From Erodium maritimum (lineage: Eukaryota > Streptophyta > Magnoliopsida > Geraniales > Geraniaceae), in assembly GCA_963921825.1 (NCBI GenBank), contig OY997594.1, positions 28,130,956 through 28,194,955 of the forward strand: DNA of 64,000 nt, in the 5' to 3' direction. The notes under the pieces were generated by a model. It saw only the letters and a list, made by a program, of their open reading frames with translations. It had not been told where the DNA came from and did no database searches. Within the stretch, counting starts at the first letter, position 1, and each line of letters starts with the position of its first letter. Positions 10,747 to 23,246 of this stretch are shown piece by piece. A program made the translations under genes and the position numbers.

Positions 10747-11560
10747 AGAGAAGCTTTGCCGGTTCTTTGATCATGTTATTGCTTTGGAACAGCATTAGCT
10801 ATTGTGTCGATATACTGAAAAAACAATGTTGTTTTCATCTTTACTCTTTGGACCATTTTCCCTTGCTTGTGTATGAGACCATACTTTATATGCAAATGCA
10901 ATGAATGAGTTGAAGATTTCATGCCTTACATAGTTATGAACAACCCAAACTTGTGATTGTGCAACTTTGTCTTGTATTTCCTATGATTCACTATGACCAA
11001 AGTGGTGGCTTTTCTTGTTCTTGTCAAAAGTCAGATTAGTGGCAACTTGCAAGAGGTACTGTCGTCAAATAATGGAGAGATATTTGGAGCATATCCTTTA
11101 TATTACTCATCTCAGGAGAGCCTTGTTGACTCAGAGATTGAATGTGTTCATTATAATGAAACAAGAAATGAAAGGTGGAGGGACCACCTCATCTCTGCAT
11201 AATCCTTGGATGTTTCTGTTGTCAACTTGTCTGTACATTTGTTGTTGTAAGAACTTTGCAACCGTCCATCACTTCCTCAATGGGTTGAAATGGATGTGAA
11301 CTTGTGATTAACTCTACTAATTGAACCTGAGTGCTCAAAGATTTATGAAAACACACTGGTGAAACATGAAATGATATGATGTGGACATGAGAGAGACAGA
11401 GAGAGATAGAGAGAGAGCAGGTGGCTTTCTAAGAAGAGGCTCAAGGTTGCTAACAGAGACACCAATTGATTCCACAAGCTCACAAGTGTTGCTCTGAACT
11501 AAACTCTCTCAATTCATTTTCTGCCGTTTTGTTTTTATCCTATCTGTTGAAGCAATCACA
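10747..11560. other. CYSTM 3' region and intergenic DNA
   Basis: This holds the 3' UTR of the CYSTM gene and then unassigned sequence. A 69-codon plus-strand frame at 10993-11202 has no recognisable features. A short GA-rich microsatellite lies at about 11388-11418. Confidence 0.5.
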
Positions 11561-11626
11561 GACTTGCATTTATTAGCTCAGCTCTGTAGTTTTGCCGCAT
11601 ATCTCTCTAAAAAGCTAGAACCAGCA

Positions 11627-11950
11627 ATGAGTAGTGCTACTCTCAGGCAGAACCCATCTTCAACTTGGCCTCAAAGTCATGGAGTCTCCTCTTCTTCTTC
11701 ATCTTCTAGTTGGATCCACAATGAGCTGGTTTCAAGGTTTGAAGGGTTGAGATGCAAGCAGAAGAAGAAGAAGGTGATTAGGCCATGTGTGAGATGTGAG
11801 GATGGTGCAGCTCCGGCGAGAGAGAGGAGCTTTGTGGAGGCCATTAGGGAGGCTCAGCCATATATTCAGACTCACAAAGGCTCTACTTTTGTGCTTCTTC
11901 TCTCCTCTGAGCTACTTGTCTCCTCCTCTTACCTACCCACCATTCTTCAG
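11627..11950 (+). pseudogene. Orphan NAGS-like first exon (possible alternative first exon or truncated duplicate)
   Basis: From ATG 11627 the 108 codons start with a serine-rich, transit-peptide-like stretch. They then read ERSFVEAIREAQPYIQTHKG, STFVLLLSSELL and YLPTILQ. This aligns with the end of exon 1 of the downstream NAGS gene ([39 protein letters not shown]). The exon ends in phase 0 at CAG|GTACTT, a canonical donor, just as the NAGS exon 1 ends in phase 0. No second, third or later NAGS-like exon follows before 15868; two retroposons lie in between. It is either a duplicated gene that lost its other exons, or an alternative start that splices to exon 2 at 16418. The frame is open, which mildly favours function. 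Confidence 0.65.
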
Positions 11951-12274
11951 GTACTTTTTCCCTTCATTTTATTCCAACAATCAGATTAATTCAATGGTTA
12001 CTCTCATTTTTATCTAAATATCCCATTAACATCTTTCTAATTAACTAATTTTTTAGTTACAAGTATGTCAACAAAAATCTCTTCGAAAAAGAAAGTCTAC
12101 AAAAGATATAAGACAGTAGACACTAATTGGGTCGGTAGTATATCCGGATATTAATAGGGAATTTATTATATTTTATATATTTTTGACTTTTATTAAGTAA
12201 ATTGTTCATGCATCATTAAAATAAAATGATATTATATTATATCAAACTAAAATTTTCAAATAAATTAAAACATT

Positions 12275-13174
12275 TTTTTTTGAAAGGAGTATAGCTGGAT
12301 TTTATATATCAATCGGTGAGGGCATACAAATGATCCTTCACAACTTACAACCGTTGATCGCACAAGCAAAACGATAACTATTACAGACTCTAGACAAAAT
12401 AGACCATAATATTACCGACTCCTAATAATAACCTGCAACGCAACAAAATGCGCCCAGAACGTGCAACATAATCGTGCACGCCAAAAGTGCACACCAAAAG
12501 TGTCACACCAAAAGTGCCACATAACGGGCACACCAAAGTACAACCGGTGCAAACAAGCAACCGATGCACACCAAGCTGCAACAAGTGCAGTTATTCGGGA
12601 TAAACCCAACCCAACCAAACTAAAACCAAAACCTAAAATAACGAGAAAACGAAAAATATAGAAACAAACCCCACTCTAAGCTTCCTGCGAGATCAAATTG
12701 GATGCCGGAAACCAATCCCACGAGACAAACTCTGGTTTCAAACGATCACTCCGAGCAGCACCACACCGGCCGACAAGCAACGCCCACGGTAAGCACTCCG
12801 GCGACATCACCACCAAGACCAAATTTGGCAAGAGAATCAAACCTGACCGGAAAGCAGGGAACCCCCACTCCTGATGGAGACGAGAACACCGGATCGGAGA
12901 AGGAGCCGGCTATGTTTTTCACGAACCACCGAAAGGGACCGGCTCCAAGGACACGCGCCACCAGCGACTGACACGCCCACCCGAAAACCAGCGGCGGTCA
13001 GCCACCACCTCAATCCCTAGAAACGATACCGCCGTAGCCCCTTTACTCTAAAGACCACAAAAGCGGATCTCGTGAATCACCAACAGAAAAACGCAGAGAC
13101 ACACTTAGAAACGGGAGAGGGAGAAGGGAGGGTGAGGATGAAAGGGGAGGAGGCAAAAGGGAGCCCTCCGCCGA
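12275..13174 (-). mobile_element. 900-bp retroposon with poly(A) tail and 18-bp target duplication
   Basis: CAAATAAATTAAAACATT occurs at 12257-12274 and again at 13175-13192. On the minus strand the insert begins GTCGGCGGAGGG and ends with poly(A) (T run from 12275). It has no convincing coding frame. A degenerate short tandem array built on CACCAAAAGTG lies at about 12478-12540. It sits between the orphan NAGS-like exon and NAGS. Confidence 0.85.
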
Positions 13175-13290
13175 CAAATAAATTAAAACATTACTATTTA
13201 TTATGTTCACTTTTTTATTATTGAATCGGTTTGATGTTTTAAAAAAATCATCTATACGATTTGTTAGAATACTAAATTTGTCTTGACATT

Positions 13291-14935
13291 TTTTTTTGAT
13301 CAACAGGTTTTTTTTAATAATTAAAATCCAACGATTACAAATTGTAATCGGAGGGCAAGGGTCGAACCCTCAAGTTACAAACAAGAGCATCGTTAAAAAA
13401 CGACCTCGGAACAAGTCCAACAAATGGACAACCTTACAATGGTCTCAGAACCAGATATCAACTTTTAAGCAACCAGTTTTAAACGCCAACAAGGGCAACT
13501 AAAAACAACTAAACCTATTCCCAACAAGGGGAACTAAACCACAACAGTTCAGAGGTCAAAAACAAAACAGCAAATAAAAATGACATGAACTAACAGTAAA
13601 CAAGTCGGTCCACTCCCGAAACAAAACACAGGCCCAAAGCCCAACCAAGACCGGCCCAAGGCCCAGTCAAACAACACCAAATCTTTCTTCCACCTCGCGA
13701 CCCGAGCAGACCCACCCGACCAGAGTTGCAGAAGTCCACCTCAGAAGAAAAGCACCGGAAACCGTCTGACCATACCGGCCGGACCAAAACGAACTCCACC
13801 AAACCGAAGTGCCAATCCAAGAACATGAACCCAAAACAACCCCTACCCGCACCACCAGACGCACCAGAGCCACTCCTCCAACCAAAACTCCAAACCACAT
13901 CTCAACCAGCACTCAGAATAGAATCCAAATTTTTTGCACAACAATACACCCCCCCAATCTCCCAGTACCTAGAAACTGAGTAAACTAGGACGACTCATCC
14001 ATGTCCAAAAGATTCGAAACAGTTCCCACGATCCCCTATCCACAAAACTTCCCCACGTCGTTAGGCATCACCCAATATTGGCCAACACCAACGATTGGGT
14101 CTCGATCTCAACTGAGACCGAGGGGAGGAAGAAAGGCATAGATGGAAAGGTGAGAAGGATCCGATCTATTTTGGTTAGGGAGAGAAGAGTGAGCCAGATC
14201 TATTTCTCTCAAATCTCAGAAGAGATTCACCGGTGGCCTACACCAAACCGATGACCCAAGGAGAGAGGCCAGGCTCAATAGAGCCTGACGAACAGATCTG
14301 AAGAGGGTGGAGTAGAAAAGTACAAAAAAGAGGATAAATCGGGAACTTACCGAGACGAGTTGAGAAGAAGAGGCTTCAGCCACACCAGATCTGACGAACC
14401 ACGACCGAAAACCCGACCATTCCACCAAAGCCTCCACACCTAAGCCAAACGTGGCTTAAACCCTTCGCCGCTCCGACGAAGCCTGGACAACCCCGAGAAC
14501 ACAGTGAGGAAGGAGGTGGATCTGTGGCTGAGACCTCCACCGCGAGGAGTCGAGAACCAGAAAGGACGTGAAACCTAACAGTTGCCGGACCCAAAACTCG
14601 CCATCAACACAAGGGTTGAAAAACGCCCCACGAAGAACCAGAACCATCACTGCCGTTGAAAAAGTGGCTCAAAACGCCGGAAGCACAATAGATCTGAAGA
14701 GAAAACGAGATGAAAGAGAGATAACCAGTACCCACAAAGGAAGAAGGAAGGAAGAGGAAATAAGGGAAGGGGAAGGAGTGGGTAAAGGAAAGGAAGCCAC
14801 CGGCGTCGTCACCGGCTCCTGAGGAGACCGGATTCAACGCCGGCGACGGTGACAAACGAACTAGGGTTGGGAAAGTTAGAGAGAAGCGAGAGAGTTTTAA
14901 GCTAGAGAGAGAAAAATGGGGTTGATCACGTTGCA
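13291..14935 (-). mobile_element. 1.65-kb retroposon with poly(A) tail and 18-bp target duplication
   Basis: TAAATTTGTCTTGACATT flanks it at 13273-13290 and 14936-14953. The minus-strand 5' end (ATCAACCCC, then CTCTCTAG, GACGACGCCGGTGGCTTCC) and 3' end (TTGATC plus poly(A)) match the plus-strand copy at 3296-4626. Scattered open frames (for example 13590-13898 and 14604-14936) have no domain. It inserted only about 80 bases from the 12275-13174 element. Confidence 0.88.
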
Positions 14936-15439
14936 TAAATTTGTCTTGACATTGTGCATGGTAGTTAAAAGTAGAATCTAACCTTGTTAACTTTTGGTCC
15001 TCTCTTTTGTCCTGGATTCCACTTTGATTGATCTTTTACAAACTTCCAGTCACCAACGGTTCTTACAATTCTTCCCATTCTAGTTTGGTTCGTAACCGGT
15101 GTTTAGAAGTTCAACCTCTTTGTCGATGGCATCTTAGAAAGACTTGGTCCTTTTGCTATTCTCTTGAATCGATTGACAGAGTGGTTCGTTCATACATGTG
15201 CAACACGTTTTCCTTCCGTTACTTCAAATATAGCGTCGGAAATTTTGGGAGTGAGTGAGGTGGTATTTATAATAAAAATTAATGTATTATGAGGACTTAT
15301 ACTTATTTTTTCACGTGTTGGAATTTACGTGGTCTATACTACTATCTATTAAGCTAGTTGTTATTAATTCTCTTGAGCGTGGGTAAATTATCCGAACGAT
15401 GAAACCTTCGCCTGATTTTAGTAATTCGTTTGTCAAATC

Positions 15440-15605
15440 GACTGACGACAATATCACTCACAGCGCCATGGTTGGATTCTAAGGCAACACGTAGCAACGA
15501 CCCACCAAACTACGGCTTCAACGACGGCATGTCGTGACAGCAAACTGTGACAGAGCCTGCAACGACACGCAAATCACAACGCTACAACGACCGCTAGAGC
15601 TGCTC
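15440..15605. mobile_element. Terminal fragment of a Harbinger-type element
   Basis: The right end, read inward on the minus strand, is GAGCAGCTCTAGCGGTCG followed by TTGTAGCGTTGTG. It resembles the end at 45820 (GAACACCTCTGGCGGTCG) and is followed by TTA, the usual 3-bp target. The partner end was not found, so the left limit is a guess. Confidence 0.4.
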
Positions 15606-15867
15606 TTAAAACATCGGACTATATGAATCAACGTCTAGACGACCTTTAAGTATATTTTTAAAACATCCCAAAAAAGTACGACAAGTCGTGTTTGTAAACC
15701 GTATCTGTGTCCAGAGTCTGCTGTATTTGGTTTGGTGGCGCCGTCTCAAAACCTTGAAGCTGCCTGGGACCCACCATCCATGGCGGCTTCTCTGGACTTC
15801 CTTCTCTTGCCTTTCTCAAATTAGGGCTTTTCTCTTCAACACTCTCTGCTTATCCATCCCCATCTCC

Positions 15868-18800
15868 ATGGTTGCGTTACTCGCTTCTCTATCTCAAACC
15901 AAGCTCCTCTTCTCTCCCAATTATTTTTCCACCAGTTCGCAGATTTCCCAGTTTCGGTTTCGATATCAGCATCGATCACTCAAAAAATTTCAATTGGCTG
16001 AAGCGGGTGGCGGAACCAAATGGAGAATCGGAGCTTCGCCAACGCCGAAATGCAATGACTTCAGCGACGCGGAGACGGAAGGTGGAAGTGACGTTTCACC
16101 TAGGGACGAGCAGTTCGTGAGCTGGTTTCGCGAGGCCTGGCCCTACTTCCGAGCTCACAGGGGCGGCACTTTCGTTGTCATCGTCTCCGGTGAAGTCGTC
16201 GCCGGTCCCTTCTTGGATCCTATTCTCAAGGCACACTCTCCCTCTTCAATTGCTCTCTTCATTTTCTTCTAGATTTTATGCTCACCGAATCAGTGCTCGA
16301 GTGAGGAGTAGAAAGCGCGATCCAAATTTTTATTGGGTTAAGTTTGTTTATTATAATGGTGAATTGGGTGTAGTTTTGTGGGGGTAAGATTCGATCTTGG
16401 AATGTGATTATGTGCAGGATATTGCTCTGCTTCATGGGTTGGGAATAAGGTTTGTTCTTGTACCAGGGACGCATGTGCAGATTGATAAGCTATTGACTGA
16501 CAGAGGTAAGAGAATCTCTGCTTTCATGTCTAGAAGTGATTGTTCCTGTGGGAATTAACTTAATACATGCACCATCAAGTATTGTATCTATTCAAGTATT
16601 TGTTAAGCTTTTTCCTTGCTACATTTTCTTACTCAGTTATACAGACATGCCTGGGATAGCTTTCAATACTGATTCAGGAAAGCAAATGCTTTTCGTATCT
16701 AAAAACGTTAACCGTCTTGGGTTCTTCATTTGGGATTTGTATTCCTTATTCATCGTATCATCAACTATGTATTTCATAGGCTTTATTGCATATATCTAAT
16801 TTATTCAAGCAATTTTACATGCATACTGTTAAGCTTTTTCATTTTCATTGAATCAATAAAATTATCATATTGGACATCTTTGTTTTTGTAGGGAGTGAAC
16901 CTAAATATGTAGGTAGATACAGAATAACCGATGAAGAATCCCTAGCAGCAGCAATGGAAGCAGCTGGGGGAATCCGTATAATGATGGAAGCAAAGCTTTC
17001 ACCAGGACCCTCTATTTGTCATATTCGTAGACACGGTGATAGCAGTCGTTTGCATGATGTTGGTGTCAGCGTAGCTAGTGGCAACTTTCTTGCTGCTAAA
17101 GTAAGATTGTCAAGTAATATGCTTCATTTTGCTTTAATCCTTTAGCATGATCATTAGCCTAATTATCACATTTCCTTGTTATGACATTGATAGAGACGAG
17201 GAGTTGTTGAAGGTGTTGATTATGGGGCAACTGGGGAAGTAAAGAAAGTAGATGTTTCTCGTATACGTGAAAGGCTTGATGCTGGCTGTATAGTTATAGT
17301 GAGCAACTTGGGATATTCCAGTTCTGGAGAGGTTCTAAATTGCAAGTATGTTGTATAGCCTCATGAGTGGTCATTTTATATTCAAGTTTTTAAAAGCCGT
17401 TTATAACTCAAGTTCTTACAACTTGCAGCACATATGAAGTTGCTACAGCTTGTGCCTTAGCACTTGGGGCAGAAAAGCTTATATGCATCATAGATGGCCC
17501 TATTTTAGATGAAAGTGGACATCTTATACGTTTCTTGAGTCTTCCAGAAGCTGACATGTTAATTCGTAAAAGGGCCGAGCAAAGTGACATAGCTGCAAGC
17601 TACGTCAAAGCTGTTAGTGGAGAAGGTTTGACTAGTCCTCCTCGGCTTGATGGTTCTAATGGAGCTGAGCCTTTCCCCCAGTATGGAAAAGCTTTGACTG
17701 AAAGGCTTAATGCAACGTTTCTGAATGGAGTTGGTTTCGACAATGGAAATGGGATGTGGTCTGGTGAACAGGGTTTTGCTATTGGAGGCCAGGAGCGGCT
17801 AAGTCGATCACATGGTTACCTCTCAGAGTTAGCAGCTGCAGCTTTTGTTTGCCGAGTAAGTCTATTTTCTTTTCTTGGCTTTACCTTTGCATTCTTTTCG
17901 TTTCCCTTTCAAAGTTGTGTGAGACATTTATATGACTTGTGGGGATGAAAATGAACCATTATAAGCTAACAAAGTAAACGATACGGAGACTTAAAAGTTA
18001 AAAGCAAATGAGTTTATGAAATAGACAAAACTTGGATGAAGAGAAATCAGAAACAAATGACACTGTTTCATCTCAAAATGGATTGGTTCTGTGCTTGTTC
18101 TTGTAGTAGTGTATTTCCTTTATGCACTTGCCGCATCTTTTCGTTTTGTCATTACACGTTTAGAACTCAAGTGAGATATTGATTTCATTTGAGTTAGTGT
18201 CATGCTGGTTAAACATCGTAGGCAATTTTTTTATCTTATTGCTGATTGAGGATGTAGAGATATTAATACTTTTGCCTTATTGCAAAACTTATGTCATCAA
18301 TGTCTTTAACTGAGTCCAGAAGTCCTGTCTGTACTTTGTTAAACAGGGTTTCACGAAGTTTTCTTCCTGGTGCTCGTTTTAGTGGAGGGGGCTCCATTTA
18401 TTAGTTAAAGTAAATATAAAATATTCAAGCATGAGGAGAAATTACTTTTATAATAAATGAAAGGTCCTGTAACAAGGGATTCACGATGGGTCTTTAATTT
18501 TATTCTTTGTTAATAAGATCCTATCTATCTTTTCCATCAGAAAAGTTGAACTAAAAAATACCTTGGGCGTCCACTGAGCCTTTCTTGAACTGAAAATTAC
18601 CATGATAGTATCACTCTTCAGGCTGAAATTTGAAGCATCTCATGTCAAAAAAAATTCATCATTCTTCTGTCAGGGAGGTGTTCAAAGAGTGCATTTATTA
18701 GATGGCACTATTGGTGGAGTTCTACTGTTGGAATTGTTTTCAAGGGATGGAATGGGGACGATGGTAGCTAGGTATGCCATTTGTTTCTCCAGAACAGTAT

Positions 18801-19991
18801 CATTTCTCTTGCCTAAGTTCACGTTATTTTAATTTACCCCAAATCAAATTATTTTGTTACCCTAAATCATACTGACACATCTTAAATGCATATTAAAGTG
18901 ATCTTTATGAGGGAACTCGAATGGCTAGGGTGACAGATCTCTCTGGAATTAGACAACTTCTACAGCCTTTGGAAGAATCTGGCACGCTGGTTAGAAGGAG
19001 TGATGAAGAGGTCAGCTTTACTTTTGTATTCTTATATGTTGGAAATTGCAGTTTGAAATGAATATTTATCATAACTTGTTCTTGTTTCTCAGTTACTTAA
19101 TGCCTTGGAGTCGTTCATTGTTGTGGAGAGAGAAGGTCAAATCATTGCTTCTGCTGCCCTTTTCCCCTTCTTTGAGGATAAGTGTGGGGAGGTTGCTGCT
19201 ATTGCTGTTTCCCCCGATTGTCGTGGACAAGGGCAAGGAGATAAGTTACTCGGTATGATGCCCAAACACCATTGTGTTATAACAATAGAACCAGCTTAAC
19301 ATCCAAGGTAATGGGTTGAAACATAATTACAACGTGACCACCAAGTCTGATTAGATTTAAGGATATATAATGGGGATAATTACATAAAAGTACCATGCAA
19401 TCGACTTTTTGCTGGTTGGTGCTGTTATCTTCAAACCGTTGTAGATTGTGACCCTGAAGTTGTATCTTGGTGCATTTTATCAATTTATTCTAAAATGACA
19501 ATTTCGCCCTTGAAATAATAAATTGCAAAAAAAAAGTAAAAAAATTATCATGTTGTTTTAATTGGGGCAAGACTTGCAACTTCCTTGGTCACTCTAACAA
19601 ACCGTATATGTATTTGTTTCTTCTTTGGGGTGGTATTTACTAACAATAATGTGGATGGAACCGCAGATTACATTGAGAAGAAGGCTTCTTCACTTGGGCT
19701 CACCAGACTTTTCCTGCTTACTACACGAACTGCAGATTGGTTTGTCCCTCACCTTAATGCTACTCGGAATGCTATGTGATATGAATGCTATTGTGTGTAA
19801 CCGTGTAAGTGACATTTCATGCTGTGTTAAACAGGTTTGTGAGGCGGGGCTTTTCGGAGTGTTCCATTGAAATGATTCCGGAGAAAAAGAGGGAGAAAAT
19901 CAATCTTTCCCGGAGATCCAAATACTACATGAAGAAGCTGCTACCTAATACCAGTGGCATTAAGGTCGCCAGAGCCTACACTAAGACTTAA
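15868..19991 (+). CDS. NAGS: N-acetylglutamate synthase, chloroplast (arginine biosynthesis)
   Basis: Ten coding exons are supported: 15868-16230, 16418-16505, 16892-17100, 17194-17345, 17429-17855, 18674-18771, 18899-19010, 19093-19252, 19667-19739 and 19835-19991. They give 612 residues, close to Arabidopsis NAGS1/2. The enzyme makes N-acetylglutamate from acetyl-CoA and glutamate, the first committed step toward ornithine and arginine. Residues 1 to about 60 look like a plastid transit peptide. An amino-acid-kinase-fold domain follows ([40 protein letters not shown]). The C-terminal GNAT domain holds the acetyl-CoA loop [12 protein letters not shown] at about residue 527. The first intron has a GC donor (AAG|GCACAC); all other introns are GT-AG. 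Its stop is 306 bases from that of the convergent NDUFS4 gene. No frame damage is seen. Confidence 0.95.
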
Positions 19992-20297
19992 ATTTCAATG
20001 CCTATAGTAAATTCTGTCTCAGAGAGAACAGCAGCAGATGTAGTTAGAAAATAAGCTGTTTTGGGTTGGTGTTCTGTTTTTGTATGGTGAGGCTAATGCC
20101 ATTGTATTCAAGCAAAATTTGCAATACCAGTTTTGTAGTGATCAGATCTTTAAAAAGTCTGGACTTGCAAAATTTCTTATGCTAAAAATTTATCCAAAGC
20201 ACAGAAATTTCATAAGGCGATCCAGTAAGGCGATTCATCGTCTACCCCATTTATTCAAATCAAGTACACAAGAAAATAACTTTTGCATCCTCCAACT

Positions 20298-23246
20298 TCA
20301 TTCTTCAGCTTTAGGAGGGCCCTTCCACTTGAAGTTATCAGCATATGCCTTCACCTGCAAACACCACAGGGTTTGTATATCAGAGGTCATGTATGTAGGA
20401 GACAGTAATTAAGAACAACAATAAATCACAGGGCAATGGAGCATTCGCCAATCTTTCTAGCTAGACTCTGAGATTGCTGTATTAATCTTGTAAATAGACA
20501 AAGTACCAGATTCCAAGTAGTCAATGCTATACCAATATACACTCTTATTAATCAACAATGATGTCATTTTTTATGCAGAACAGAATGTGATGGTCGAGAA
20601 TCAAAGTTGACGATGGTGGTGAATCATGAAGCTCCATTCAGATCCAATAAAGCAGATAATTACTAAACAGGTGATTATGCATCAGATGTTGGATTTAAAA
20701 GTGTCTAAGAGAGCACAAGGACGGCCAAAAAAGATGTGGGCAGAAGGACTTGGCAATCGATCACAATAAATGGAGAAAAAGTATTCATGTGAATGACTCA
20801 ATGTGATCTGCATTTGGTTCATGGAGCCTGCCCCAATTGATTGGGGATATGGCTATGTTGTTGTTGTTGGGTCTACTCGGGGCCAACAAAAACAATAATC
20901 TTAATATCAACTTAACAGAAAGTACTATGTTGTTGTCCCATCAACCCAAAAGCAATCAAAAGAACAATAGTATGCTACAGTATGGCCATATAAATAACTA
21001 TAGTTTCCACGAAAACCAAGAAAATGACATACCCTCAATACAGGCGTGTGGCGCTTTTTCACCTGCATGGATCCAAGAAATGCTGTCAAAAGTTGTTTGA
21101 ATGGAAATAAAAAAAATGGAAGCAATAAATGGTATATGCTTATAAAAATTATGATAGTAATTGGAAGGATAACATCTTGACACTATTATCATACTACAAT
21201 AACATATCACAACTGTTGTCCATAACTCAGAGAATTTGAAGTGAAGCACTTTTGAAGCCAATTAACAAGAAATAAATTATTATTTTAGGAATGTAAATAA
21301 TGCACAGCAATTTCTTGCAGCCATAAAGCAACAAATAATTACACATTTTACAAGAAAAAAGAACAGCACAAACAATGTAAGACAGAAGAATAAGAGCTAA
21401 TAAAAAGTAATCTAATGTTGTTCTATTCATAGAGCAACATGTAGTATGGATGCATAATTGTTGCCAATTCGTTCCAGTATTAATAAACTTAAATGAACAA
21501 ATAAGAAACACACCGTGTAATCCCAGCCATGTTTTTCAGCGAATGCCTCAGCAGCTTCTTTACTGTCAAAAGTCAGTGCAGACTCACCAACATTGGCATA
21601 TGGGTCTCCAGTAGAGGTCCAGCCCATTAATGGATTTTCCCACCTACCAGTGGGAATCAAGTACTTGATCAGCTAACCATGTGGTCTATAAAGTACTCAA
21701 TATTATATAAACGCTAATATAATTCATAATTGACGACTTGATGAGAATAAGCAAAATCAGGCTTCTTAATCAATGCCACATTTGAAATATGTCCACATAA
21801 CAACAAAGAAAGTGTTCATAACTGTACAAAAATGTGGACAGATATACTGGAAACTAGAACTTTGCAATTTCAAAAAAAGTATTAACCTAGAAAATATCCA
21901 AGACACGCATACATAAAAATAGCAACTCACTAAAAGTTTCACTTTTGTTGTCATGGACCTATATTGTTGCAGGTATCACCCCTTATAAATCCTTCAGGTT
22001 ATTCATTAAGCAACCAGGCATGTAAGATTGCGATGACCAAAATTAATAACATACATCATGTTAAAACAAATCCATATCAGATGAATGCATCACAGCAAAA
22101 TAAATCACTCAATTGAAAAAGGTTAGATAAAGACAATGAGTAGAGATAGTAGCAAAAGATGTACTTTTGTGTTGACAAAAAATTGATCTTCCATCTTCCA
22201 GTTTTTCCCGACCCTTGTTGAGATGCGGTCCTAGCTGGTGAATAGATGACAACCTGCAATGCAAATCCAAAAATCAAATAAACTGAGAGAAGAAAACCCA
22301 ACGCAACATGATATATATAAGACAAAACCAATCTAGTATATATGTTCAACTCAAACGAAAATTGTCATCATATCATCAATGTTTAGAAGGACCAACACCA
22401 AAAACCAGCCTATTGTACTGTCATATACATGGAAGAGAGAGTCTCTAATGATACACGAAGAAGCTTAAGCCAAAAAAAAAAATTGATCACAAGCAAAGGG
22501 CTCTTTTACAATTCACATATACCTACCCCTTCTACAAGAAAGGGTAAGCTTGCAATAGCATAACCGTGCATATAAGCTCATATCAAGATGTAATACACTA
22601 ATCCTCTGCACTTCAACCTTAAATGAGCTTATGGTAGATACTTTGCCACTGAAAACACTTCGATGTTACTAGGCATGCCCAGCTCCAAGCACCCATTTTC
22701 ATGTTTATGGTGCTAGACCATGTTCCATCAATTGTATTGCCGTACCCATTAAGCACTCCTAATTGCATTGAACCCAACCATATGCCCTAGACCACAATCT
22801 AGGGCATATGTTTATGCACTATATCATTTGGCAACCAAATACCCAAAATCTCAATAAAGTGGAAAATAGCTATATTGATCAAAGGCTGAATTCATCAAAT
22901 CCCAGTTAAAATTGTGACATAAAAAACATTTCTCTGATTCCTCCACACCCAAATACATTAATCAATACACATTTCCAACAAAAGGGGCGATACAAAAAAA
23001 ACCCACCAAAAACCATAGCAATCAAGATGCAATTTTTGATAAGCTAACTTCGTATACAGACACGCATAGAGAAGGCAAAACCTTTCGGCGAAGGTGTTCT
23101 TCAGGGATTCCAGAGACCATTCCGATCTCGCCCGGTTTGATCTCCACCAAAGCATCGGCGGAGAATGGTCTCGAGACAGGAACGAGAGCGGTTCGCAGAC
23201 CACGAGCTCGGGCTGATATTCGCTGCAGAGAGGCGGCCATTGCCAT
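20298..23246 (-). CDS. FRO1: NADH dehydrogenase (complex I) iron-sulfur protein 4, mitochondrial
   Basis: Five minus-strand exons, 23246-23082, 22253-22165, 21643-21514, 21062-21033 and 20354-20298, encode 156 residues. The protein is the 18-kDa accessory subunit NDUFS4 of mitochondrial complex I, called FROSTBITE1 in Arabidopsis (At5g67590). A short Arg/Ser/Ala-rich presequence ([17 protein letters not shown]) is followed by the family core: [35 protein letters not shown] and the end [13 protein letters not shown] chose ATG 23246 because it starts the presequence; a second ATG two codons on is possible. All introns are GT-AG. It is head-to-head with the TRB gene (about 1 kb between start codons) and tail-to-tail with NAGS. 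Intron 4 carries an RTE LINE tail. Confidence 0.95.
20690..20875 (+). mobile_element. RTE-clade LINE 3' tail fragment in FRO1 intron 4
   Basis: The translated end [16 protein letters not shown] matches the last conserved block of plant RTE reverse transcriptase proteins (GRPKKTW). It is followed by the tail motif CCCCAATTGATTGGGGATAT and a short GTT repeat, in place of poly(A), as is usual for RTE. Only about 180 bases are left. Confidence 0.6.
22779..22810. repeat. Perfect 13-bp inverted repeat (hairpin) in FRO1 intron 1
   Basis: CATATGCCCTAGA and TCTAGGGCATATG face each other across a 6-base loop, CCACAA. No larger structure was found around it. Confidence 0.7.
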
